From NCBI RefSeq assembly GCF_000723165.1, contig NZ_HG322949.1:95352-159351 (forward strand): DNA of 64,000 nt. Reading direction: 5' to 3'. The notes under the pieces are model-generated. The model saw only the letters and a program-made list of their open reading frames with translations, was not told where the DNA came from and did no database searches. This document shows positions 56,842 to 64,000 of the stretch, piece by piece. Made by a program: the position numbers and the translations under genes. The DNA comes from Janthinobacterium agaricidamnosum NBRC 102515 = DSM 9628. GTDB taxonomy: Bacteria; Pseudomonadota; Gammaproteobacteria; Burkholderiales; Burkholderiaceae_D. The stretch's first letter is position 1. The number at the start of each line of letters is the position of its first letter.

Positions 56842-57204
56842 ATGAAAAATGTACGTGTCGTGATGTCGGACGAAGCGTATGAACGCCTCAAGTTGAAAGC
56901 CAAAACTTCTGGTTGTCCAGGTATCGGGGCCTATCTTTTGAGCAAGGTTGGCGAGCTGACATATGATGCTGAGGCACACAGTATCGCGCGACTTGCGGAA
57001 CGACGGGCACGTGCCCGTCCTATTGATGGTGAGCCATTCATCCTCAAGAAATTGTTTAGCAAAGACGAATGGGCAGGCTATTCAAAGCCTGCACGGATCG
57101 CTGCGGGAAAGGAGTTTTTCGCTAGTGTCGAATGCGGCCTTTTAGAGGGTGTAGTAGAAGGCGGCAAAACAGGTTCCAATCATCAGACGTACCAACGCGT
57201 CTGA
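56842..57204 (+). CDS. Ribbon-helix-helix-like protein with DUF1413-type C-terminal domain
   Basis: A 120-residue protein. Residues 1-30 (MKNVRVVMSDEAYERLKLKA) look like a ribbon-helix-helix DNA-binding strand and helix. From about 65 the sequence (FILKKLFSKDEWAGYSKPAR, then GKEFFASVECG, and the ending GSNHQTYQRV) matches the DUF1413 pattern. GGGAG lies seven bases before the ATG. The long palindrome just upstream suggests autoregulation. It stands between the recombinase operon and the giant gene, so it could control the latter or act like an antitoxin. No toxin-sized partner is seen. Confidence 0.65.
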   Translation: MKNVRVVMSDEAYERLKLKAKTSGCPGIGAYLLSKVGELTYDAEAHSIARLAERRARARPIDGEPFILKKLFSKDEWAGYSKPARIAAGKEFFASVECGLLEGVVEGGKTGSNHQTYQRV

Positions 57205-57210
57205 CGCGAT

Positions 57211-57257
57211 ACCCAGCCAGGAGCGAACGCCAAACGGTTGTCGGTCACTGGCTGGGT
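57211..57257. repeat. Inverted repeat after the RHH-like gene
   Basis: ACCCAGCCAG and CTGGCTGGGT form a perfect 10-bp stem around a 27-base loop, directly after the gene stop. There is no T run; it may be a weak terminator or an operator for the giant gene. Confidence 0.5.
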
Positions 57258-57457
57258 GAAGGGGTATTCGCCATATCAGATCTCCTCGGTTCGGCGGTAT
57301 GCCTACACCATAGTGGCGCTCGAACACGCAGCTGAAAGATCAACGAGGCCTCTGTGCGTACGCGATTGGAAAGCCCGATGATGCCATTAAGGCTATTAAG
57401 CGAGCTACTGAGGCATTTAAGAACTTTGGCTTTACCATACAAAGGTCGTCGGTTCAA

Positions 57458-60400
57458 ATGAGTAATAAGTCTCCTATAGCGGTTCATGCGACGCCCCCGG
57501 CCGAAGGAGAGCGACGAGCCCTTCGAGGGTATGTCGGCCAGTATGAGAAAGCTGGCGCAGCCATTTACGCCGCGCTTGAGAGCGATCATCTGCGGTGGGT
57601 TGGCGTGGCTGACCGCAGCGCGGGTATCGCTGACGACTTGGTGCTCGGATTTGATGGGTTGGTGGTCGGCCATCAGTTCAAGACGTCCAAGTTTCCAGGC
57701 ACTTTCACGGTCGAGACGATATTTACCGGGGCGGCCGGCCTGCTGAAGCCCCTGATCCATGCTTGGCAGTGTTTAAGCAAGGACAACCCTGATGCCCGCG
57801 TCGAGATCCGTCTGGTCGTGAATGACATTCCATCAGTCAACGACAAGCATGGCGACGCAACACCTTCCCACAGCGCAGCATTCTTGGATGAATTTGAACG
57901 TTTTCCCTATCGCTCTTTGCACGAATGGCGGCTCTCCAGCTGGAACCGCCTGGTAGGTCTGCTGCTACGCGCTTCAGGCTTGAGCGAAGCTGAGTTCGAA
58001 CAGTTCCTGCACAGCCTGCGTGTTGTGCATGGCGCCGCGGCAGAGTTCGTTCAATCTCACAAGCTCAGCGCCGAACAGTCTCGACTGGCCTCGGAGATTG
58101 CCAGAACGCTGCCGAAGCTGGTCACTGACGCCAGAGACAAGGACAGGTGGTCCCGAGACGAACTCCTGTTGGAGCTCGGATGGCGGGATCCGACCAAGAC
58201 ACTGCACATCCATAGGTTTCCAGTGGGAGCCTACGTGCAGCGCAATCGTGACACTGAGATCTCCTTGCTGGAGGCGTTGCGTGCCGTCGACCAAGGCTAC
58301 CTTTCACTCATAGGTCCGCCCGGCTCGGGCAAGTCGACCCTGCTACAGGTAGCGCTGGCCACAGAGCCGAACATCCGCTTGGTGCGATATCTAGCCTATG
58401 TGCCGGGCGCTGCTCAGGGCGTGGGACGGGGCGAGGCCGACAGTTTCTTAGAGGACGTCGACACGCAATTGCGCAACGGCGGCTTAATTGGCCTGCGTCT
58501 ACGCGACAACTCGCTGCACGAGCGCCGGGAACAATTTGGCGCCCTCCTGAGGCAAGCTGGCGAACGCTACGAGCGCGATGGGGTACGCACCATCGTCGTC
58601 GTCGATGGACTCGACCACGTACCGCGGGAAGAGCGTCCGACACACTCCTTGCTGGGCGAGTTGCCGCTTCCTGCTGCCATCCCCACTGGAGTCACGTTCG
58701 TGCTTGGCACCCAACGCCTGGATCTCGCGCATCTGAAGCCAGCAGTAAAAGAGCAGGCTGAAAAGAGTGAGCGGCTAGTGCTAATGCGGCCTCTCGGTCG
58801 CGAAGCGGTTGCGCGAATGGCCGATGCACTTGGCCTTGATCCAGAGATTTCCCGCTTGGACGTGAGCAAACTCAGCCATGGACATCCGCTAGCGACTCGG
58901 TACCTGATCCAGGCTCTGTTGGACGCTGACGATGCGGGCCGTAATCATTTACTCGCCGGCGGGATGGCCTTCGATGGGGATATCGAGTCTGTCTACATGT
59001 CCGCTTGGCGTGAGATTTCTGGCGACAGCGATGCCATGGATGTGCTGGGTTTCATCGCCAGAGCCGAGGCGCCTATGCAGCTGCAGCTGTTGACCACGGT
59101 CGTGGCAGAGCGTGCGATAGAGCGGGCGCTGGTGGTTGCACGCCATCTGCTACGTGAAACATCGCAAGGATGGAGTGTGTTTCACAACAGTTTCCGACTG
59201 TTTGTGATCGCTCAGCCGCGGACACGTCTCGGCGGCATCGATGCTGAATACTCCAAACGCGTCTACCGCGATCTCGCTCAGTTGGCCAAGAGCGCGCCGC
59301 CAGAATCCTCGCAACGATGGCTTGAACTGCGATACCGCGCTCGCGCGGGTAACCAAGACGATGTGCTGACTTTGGCGACGCCTGATTGCTTCCGGCGGCA
59401 ACTGGCAGCAGGCCGACAGATATCCGATATCCATACCGATATTCGCCTTTCATTATTTGCCGCCCACTCTACGCACGATGCGACCGTCTTAACGCGACTC
59501 TTGCTGTGTCGTGATGAAGTGGGCCGGCGCGAGACCGCGCTGGAGTATGCCGATCGGTTGCCTCTGGCAATGCTGGCTGCCGGCGACATCGATGCCGCCG
59601 TCTCCTTCGTGCAGGATTTTCCGACTAGAGGCTACGAAGTTGTAGATGCCCTTCTGGAACGCGGCGATTTCGACCGCGCGAAGGACCTGTTCGAGACCCT
59701 TGAGCCGCTGTCACAACTGCACACGTCGAAGTTCCAGCATCACGGTGACCGGCACAACGTCAAGGAGTTCGAGAAGTGGGCTCGGCGTGCCTTCCACTTC
59801 CGAGATTCTGAGCAGATCCAACAGTCGATTGACCACCTGGCCACCGAGGGCATGAGGCAGACGCCGGAGGCGGATTACGAAGAGACAATCGCCGATGTAA
59901 AACGATACCTTCGGCGAGAGGCCGCGGAGGCCATGCTTCAGCATAATGGGGCAGGCGCTGAAGAACTCTGTGACAAGCTCGGGGTCACTACAGAAGATAG
60001 GCCATCGGTGATGGTTCACGCCGGGCTCGCCTCACATGAACGTGGCAACTCTACGCAGGCTCTCGCTTTGTTCGATGCGGCCTATCAGCTGCCCGGATTT
60101 GACGAGGTTCCCAACAACCTGCGTCGTTCAGTGGCACTTGTTGCAGTGGCATTAGGCCGCCACGACCTCGCCTCAACCATGTTCGAGAAGCTGGTTGTAC
60201 CCATGGTTTCAATGGGCGACGACGACACTGATGTCTCGGGACTGGTCGACTTGATAGGCGCGGTGATGCAGCACGCGAGGCTATGCACCTTGCTGGAGAA
60301 ACCATTGCCGGATGCCACGCTGTCTAAACATCCATCCTGGCAGCCTTTCCAAGAATACGCCTCCAAAGTCGGCATGCTTCTTGCGCGCGTCGCGAAGAAT

Positions 60401-63400
60401 CATTCTTCTGTGTCCGCCGGCGGCGTCCAGATGCTGGCCCGCAACGCAATGAGGTACGTGTTGCGACTCAGTGCGAATGGGGGCGGCGACTCCTATCGCA
60501 TCCAACAAGCCATGAAGGCGGTGCCGGTGCTCGCTCAGGCCCTTCTCGAGGTCGCCGGCAAATGCGGCGAGTCGGAATACCGTGCTGTCCTTCGAGAGAT
60601 ATCAACTCTGAACGGCACCTGGTACCTCCGGCGGAGGTTGGCTGTCGCGGCGTATCGGATTGACGGAGACCGCGCAGCCGCAATGGCCCGGCTCGATGCT
60701 CTCGCGGGCGAGCTTCAGGAAGACACCCCAAGTGAGCAGCTTGACGGGTTGGCTGATTTGGCCATGTCCTTCGCTGCGGTCGGAGATGTTGAGCGCGCAA
60801 AGCTTGTGCTGGCCACCGTGCCCGAACAATGTCTCGGGTACGCGCTGCCCCCGAAGAAGGATCCGCAGTACGCCATTTGGCGGGACATCATGGTCCTTGC
60901 GAACGGCGTTGACCCGGGGCAACGGGCCCAGCGAGTCTCACTGCTCATGCGTCAGGTCGCAGGCATGACGGAGACGGAAGGGGCATCGGCAGCGCATCGT
61001 TTGACGATGTCGCTAATCGATGAGGCGATGCAGGTTGGTCCTCGCTTCGGATTCGACGTATCAAAGTCTCTTGCAGACTGGCAGTTGATCTCTTGGCCCA
61101 ATCGCGTTGACTTGCTGATGATCGGGATGGTCCGTCGGCGGCCCGAGACCTTTATGGCCTGCGCTACGGTCTGGTGTGGGCTGTGCTTGCCGTTCTACAT
61201 GGAGCCGTACTACCGTGACCCGTACCACATTGGCGACTTCATTGACGTCGCCGCTGACGCAGCAGGTCCTGGACAAATTGCCGAGCTAGCACAGTTGCTG
61301 CTGGACGCGATCGAAGTGGCCAGCCGAGCGCACGAGCGGCTCGCGCTGCTCCAACGCCTTCGTACAGCCGTCGCCAAGCATGGCTTGAGGTCCGCCAAGC
61401 TGGACGCCGCTGTGGAGCGCTGGTCGTCGGAAGCACCGGAACCCCGCCGTTCCTATTCGCCGAGCAAGTACGACTCTGAGTCGACTCTTGAGGAGCTCGA
61501 GCGCGCTTTCGAGGAGGACGGCGATGAGCTGAACTACAACGCCCCCTACCGCTTTGCGGAGCTGGCTGAGTCCGCGCCTCTCTATCTCGTCCAGCGAATG
61601 TATGAGCGCTGGGACAGCCTGCAGTCCGATGCGCGATGCCGTTTCATGCTGGTAAAGCGGCTTGCCGAGGCCGGTGACGTCGAATATGCGAGAAAGCTGG
61701 TGCTCGGCTACGAGCAAAGCAAAGATCCATGGAGTTCGTGGAGCCAGTGGATGGGCGGCGGCAAATTCCGCTATTTTGAGGCGCGACGGCTGCTCGACGG
61801 CGAGAGCATGCATCCTGCCGCATTTGAGAATCTTGTGGATTCGGTAATCGCCGGCCAGGAGAACACCCAGTCGTTGCTCACTGAGCTTGATTCCATCTTG
61901 CCGGTGATCAGTGCGGCTCCCGATTGGCCGGCCATCTGGTCGCTATTGGCAGAGCAGATGGCTTGCACGCGCGAGTTCCAACTCGGCAAACCTTTCGAGT
62001 CGGCCACACAGCCCCTCAGCGATGAGGAGGTCGTGGAGGAACTACTGCACTTTGCTCTGCGGCTGCCAGTCACCGAGATTCAACGACACGCACGAAACTG
62101 CGCTCTGAAGCTGGCTGTGCAGCCGGACCATGGCGAAGCGGTATTTGAACGAGTCATCCGACGTCTCCTCGGTGGCGACTTGGATGCGCCACTGCAAGCA
62201 CTTCAGACCCTGCTTGTGGGCAAGCTCGACCGTCTCGCGCCCCTGCTTGGCCCCACCGTGGTCGCACTCGTAAGCCACAGGGATTTAGCGGTGGCGGAGG
62301 TTGCTGGGTTGCTGGCCAATCGTTGGGGTATTCCCGTCTCGGTGGATGCACAACCGCTGCCGCTTTTCTACAACCTCGAGCTCGATGGCCCACTGGAGGT
62401 AGACCGCGCGTTGATGGACGAAAGAACCGGTGCCATGCGCGTGGAGTCAGAACTCGGATGGACGCAAATGTTGCGCTCTACAGCGCAGGCGCTCGCGAAG
62501 GCGGCAGACGTTGACGAGCTGACGATCCGGCGGCGGGCTGCCATGTTCATCCAAAAATGGGGCGGGCTTGAAACGTTCGGGCCACGGGCGATCACGCGCC
62601 TTGAAGGTCAGTTGGGCGCACTTGACATGAAGGTCAAGTATCTGAAGCCCCATGCCTTGATTGGCGTGATAGCGCTTCGCCATGTGGCAGGAGAGCTTCG
62701 CCAAGCAGGCCTGCTGAAACCCGGTGACATGCCAACCCTCCTGGAGCGCCTGAATGCGCCAACGCCACCTCAACCTCTGTCGCTTTCGCAGGTGCGTCCT
62801 GCAGGTGTGCGCCGCCCACTCGTCGCGCGGGACGCCGGCTGGACAGAGGGGGAGAGAACATGGACTAAAGGTGTCGGGGATGACGTTGCCGTTTGGTCAG
62901 ACCAGCGCGACGAGCATGTCGTGGCAGAGGTTTCACGATTCAAGATCTACAGGCCGCGGCAAGCAGAACTTCTAGTTCACCGTATTCGCGCCCCAGGAGC
63001 GTCCATCGATGATGAGACGTTTCATGACTGCTATCAGCAGTTGCCTGCCGCTGTCTGGATAGGCCGGATTGTGCCGCTCGACAACGAATCGGCGTCGACG
63101 CTCATCAGAAGGCTAGTCTGTTCAATCGAATTTGGCCTTGACTCGGCGACCTATCCCATAGTGCTCTGCCCTAACTGGTTGCGCCAACTCCAGTGGCGTG
63201 CGCAAACAGATGCCCCTGGCGTTTATATCGACGCCAGTGGAGCCATCGTCGCAAGAATTGTTTGGTGGCGCGACGCAGGGCCGGTGGATATCGATGACGA
63301 TTCAATCTGGGGTGAGGGGTGCTATGTCGCGTTGACCAAAGCGGGTCTGGCCAAATTCAGGGCTACGCGGGGGGAAGTTGTCATCAATGTTTTCGCGAGC

Positions 63401-63472
63401 CGAGAGGTTCAGAAACCGCGCGACTACGGCGAGAGGTTCTTTGAGACGGCCAAGAATAGCTATTCAATCTGA
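57458..63472 (+). CDS. Giant STAND-type ATPase with N-terminal nuclease-like domain (Avs-like)
   Basis: A 2004-residue protein. Residues ~20-130 resemble a Cap4/DUF4297-type PD-(D/E)XK nuclease: GYVGQYEKAGAAIYAALE, IADDLVLGF (Asp 59/60) and the QFK of VGHQFKTSKFPG (73-75). Next comes a P-loop ATPase with Walker A GPPGSGKST (about 286-294) and Walker B TIVVVDGLDHV (about 378-388), the form seen in STAND NTPases. From about 600 to 1750 the sequence is helical-repeat-like. The last ~215 residues form a separate domain (WTEGERTWTKGVGDDV onward). Effector-STAND-repeat order and size match the Avs (AVAST) antiphage sensors. Whether it belongs to a described Avs type cannot be said without a search. 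Confidence 0.75.
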   Translation: MSNKSPIAVHATPPAEGERRALRGYVGQYEKAGAAIYAALESDHLRWVGVADRSAGIADDLVLGFDGLVVGHQFKTSKFPGTFTVETIFTGAAGLLKPLIHAWQCLSKDNPDARVEIRLVVNDIPSVNDKHGDATPSHSAAFLDEFERFPYRSLHEWRLSSWNRLVGLLLRASGLSEAEFEQFLHSLRVVHGAAAEFVQSHKLSAEQSRLASEIARTLPKLVTDARDKDRWSRDELLLELGWRDPTKTLHIHRFPVGAYVQRNRDTEISLLEALRAVDQGYLSLIGPPGSGKSTLLQVALATEPNIRLVRYLAYVPGAAQGVGRGEADSFLEDVDTQLRNGGLIGLRLRDNSLHERREQFGALLRQAGERYERDGVRTIVVVDGLDHVPREERPTHSLLGELPLPAAIPTGVTFVLGTQRLDLAHLKPAVKEQAEKSERLVLMRPLGREAVARMADALGLDPEISRLDVSKLSHGHPLATRYLIQALLDADDAGRNHLLAGGMAFDGDIESVYMSAWREISGDSDAMDVLGFIARAEAPMQLQLLTTVVAERAIERALVVARHLLRETSQGWSVFHNSFRLFVIAQPRTRLGGIDAEYSKRVYRDLAQLAKSAPPESSQRWLELRYRARAGNQDDVLTLATPDCFRRQLAAGRQISDIHTDIRLSLFAAHSTHDATVLTRLLLCRDEVGRRETALEYADRLPLAMLAAGDIDAAVSFVQDFPTRGYEVVDALLERGDFDRAKDLFETLEPLSQLHTSKFQHHGDRHNVKEFEKWARRAFHFRDSEQIQQSIDHLATEGMRQTPEADYEETIADVKRYLRREAAEAMLQHNGAGAEELCDKLGVTTEDRPSVMVHAGLASHERGNSTQALALFDAAYQLPGFDEVPNNLRRSVALVAVALGRHDLASTMFEKLVVPMVSMGDDDTDVSGLVDLIGAVMQHARLCTLLEKPLPDATLSKHPSWQPFQEYASKVGMLLARVAKNHSSVSAGGVQMLARNAMRYVLRLSANGGGDSYRIQQAMKAVPVLAQALLEVAGKCGESEYRAVLREISTLNGTWYLRRRLAVAAYRIDGDRAAAMARLDALAGELQEDTPSEQLDGLADLAMSFAAVGDVERAKLVLATVPEQCLGYALPPKKDPQYAIWRDIMVLANGVDPGQRAQRVSLLMRQVAGMTETEGASAAHRLTMSLIDEAMQVGPRFGFDVSKSLADWQLISWPNRVDLLMIGMVRRRPETFMACATVWCGLCLPFYMEPYYRDPYHIGDFIDVAADAAGPGQIAELAQLLLDAIEVASRAHERLALLQRLRTAVAKHGLRSAKLDAAVERWSSEAPEPRRSYSPSKYDSESTLEELERAFEEDGDELNYNAPYRFAELAESAPLYLVQRMYERWDSLQSDARCRFMLVKRLAEAGDVEYARKLVLGYEQSKDPWSSWSQWMGGGKFRYFEARRLLDGESMHPAAFENLVDSVIAGQENTQSLLTELDSILPVISAAPDWPAIWSLLAEQMACTREFQLGKPFESATQPLSDEEVVEELLHFALRLPVTEIQRHARNCALKLAVQPDHGEAVFERVIRRLLGGDLDAPLQALQTLLVGKLDRLAPLLGPTVVALVSHRDLAVAEVAGLLANRWGIPVSVDAQPLPLFYNLELDGPLEVDRALMDERTGAMRVESELGWTQMLRSTAQALAKAADVDELTIRRRAAMFIQKWGGLETFGPRAITRLEGQLGALDMKVKYLKPHALIGVIALRHVAGELRQAGLLKPGDMPTLLERLNAPTPPQPLSLSQVRPAGVRRPLVARDAGWTEGERTWTKGVGDDVAVWSDQRDEHVVAEVSRFKIYRPRQAELLVHRIRAPGASIDDETFHDCYQQLPAAVWIGRIVPLDNESASTLIRRLVCSIEFGLDSATYPIVLCPNWLRQLQWRAQTDAPGVYIDASGAIVARIVWWRDAGPVDIDDDSIWGEGCYVALTKAGLAKFRATRGEVVINVFASREVQKPRDYGERFFETAKNSYSI

Positions 63473-64000
63473 GCTGCCAACCTGCCTTCGTTGTACAGTC
63501 GATGCTGTCCACTTGGCTCACCGCTGGAGTGGGCACGGAGGATCACAATGTTTCTGAGCAGCGCTCTGCACGATGCAGCTTGAGCCTCCGCTATCGCTTG
63601 CTGATTCAACCGGTCGATGCAAGATACTGTAGTAGTTTCACGCAGCTGAATTAATGAAAACGCCCCGCTACCCAAGCCACATGGAGATAGAAGTAAAGGG
63701 GTGAAGTGATGAATTAATAGGCGAACTAATCTAATGGTACCCAAGCTCAACGCTTCACATCTCCACGGCGCAACTCCTGCTCGGCCGATCTCGCGTCCGA
63801 TCACGCTGAGTGCTTGCTGCGCAACGACTATCGAGTCTCGATCAAGCAGCAGTGATCGACTATGTTTTGACAGCGGACGACAGAAGCTTGCGCGACCGGC
63901 ACTGCACCCGATCAGAAAAAATCATTGAAATCCATAAGGCAACCGAACCGCGTAAAGCGCAATATTGCAAAACAGTCATCTCGGCCGCCTCGACTAACTG
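63473..64000. other. Island right end and flank, no gene recognised
   Basis: After the giant gene there are about 185 bp without coding signs, then the second repeat copy (63658-63712), then about 290 bp to the window end. I find no recognisable protein, tRNA or terminator here. Whether the part beyond 63712 is chromosome or more island cannot be decided. Confidence 0.4.
63658..63712 (+). repeat. 55-bp direct repeat, distal copy
   Basis: Repeats the end of the fourth recombinase-operon gene (51/55), including its codons NAPLPKP and SKGVK with the stop. The sequence upstream is unrelated to that gene, so only the tail is duplicated. Confidence 0.85.

Larger units (their letters stand above)
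51365..63712. mobile_element. Recombinase-trio genomic island with a giant STAND-type cargo gene
   Basis: The island starts about 55 bp after the ssb terminator. It contains three overlapping tyrosine-recombinase genes plus a small fourth gene, an RHH/DUF1413-like gene and a 2004-codon gene, all on the plus strand. Codon use differs from the flanking chromosome (far more AT-ending codons and CTC, fewer GGC/CTG runs). A 55-bp segment at the end of the fourth gene recurs after the giant gene, and a shorter resemblance lies at the left edge. Recombinase-in-trio (RIT) elements and Tn554-like elements use comparable gene sets. The right border is inferred from the repeat and may lie beyond the window. 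Confidence 0.7.

Noticed and set aside
63734..63928. A 64-codon frame near the window end
   Set aside because: No ribosome site, no recognisable sequence, and Ser/Arg-rich in the manner of random frames.
1..64000. CRISPR arrays, rRNA genes and intact insertion sequences
   Set aside because: I looked for regularly spaced repeats, rRNA-like stretches and DDE transposase motifs and saw none.

Overview
The window reads as a high-GC betaproteobacterial chromosome, most likely Burkholderiales and specifically an Oxalobacteraceae relative of Janthinobacterium, Duganella or Massilia. The basis is the set of encoded protein families, the dense GC-rich coding, the hemE-priA and uvrA-ssb neighbourhoods and the perfect LexA-type boxes. 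No rRNA or full marker set is present, so the genus is inference.

Layout. Positions 1-6640 hold an S9 peptidase (cut by the window start), hemE, an unusual 770-bp intergenic region carrying two copies of a four-box DnaA-site array, priA and an ArgP-type LysR regulator. Positions 6700-12540 hold a lipoamide-dehydrogenase-like flavoprotein, a degenerate HD-GYP protein, a START-like protein, the Rep helicase and SlyX. Positions 12600-19560 hold two tandem M3 metallopeptidases, two small conserved proteins and an RCC1-repeat lipoprotein. Positions 19700-25805 are a complete ribose operon, rbsB-A-C-R-K-D, with a perfect 14-bp LacI-type palindrome upstream. Positions 25850-32730 hold a TauE/SafE permease, a DUF3597 protein, ahpC-ahpF, a CzcE-like protein, an ABC exporter pair and two tRNA genes (Val, Asp). 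Positions 32850-50200 hold a decayed oligopeptidase gene, two orphan periplasmic binding proteins, dinB with an SOS box, an M19 dipeptidase homologue, rdgC, a TonB receptor, a one-domain asparaginase, a 2-hydroxyacid dehydrogenase, pckG and uvrA. DNA replication, repair and recombination genes are well represented here (priA, rep, dinB, rdgC, uvrA, ssb), and dinB and uvrA/ssb have LexA boxes.

The uvrA-ssb intergenic region contains a 162-bp sequence with 30-bp imperfect terminal inverted repeats that looks like a MITE. Just downstream of ssb a mobile island begins, with different codon use. It carries three overlapping tyrosine-recombinase genes and a small fourth gene (a recombinase-trio arrangement). 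After these come a ribbon-helix-helix/DUF1413-like protein behind a perfect 19-bp-arm palindrome and a 2004-residue protein. That protein has an N-terminal nuclease-like domain, a STAND-type P-loop ATPase and a very long helical repeat region, the general architecture of Avs-type antiphage sensors. A 55-bp stretch from the 3' end of the fourth recombinase-operon gene is repeated (51/55) after the giant gene, so the cargo sits between two direct repeats. This island is the best candidate for an undescribed system in the window.

Limits: names rest on reading translated motifs by eye. No database search, structure prediction or folding computation was run. Start codons were chosen by ribosome-binding-site and family-length arguments.
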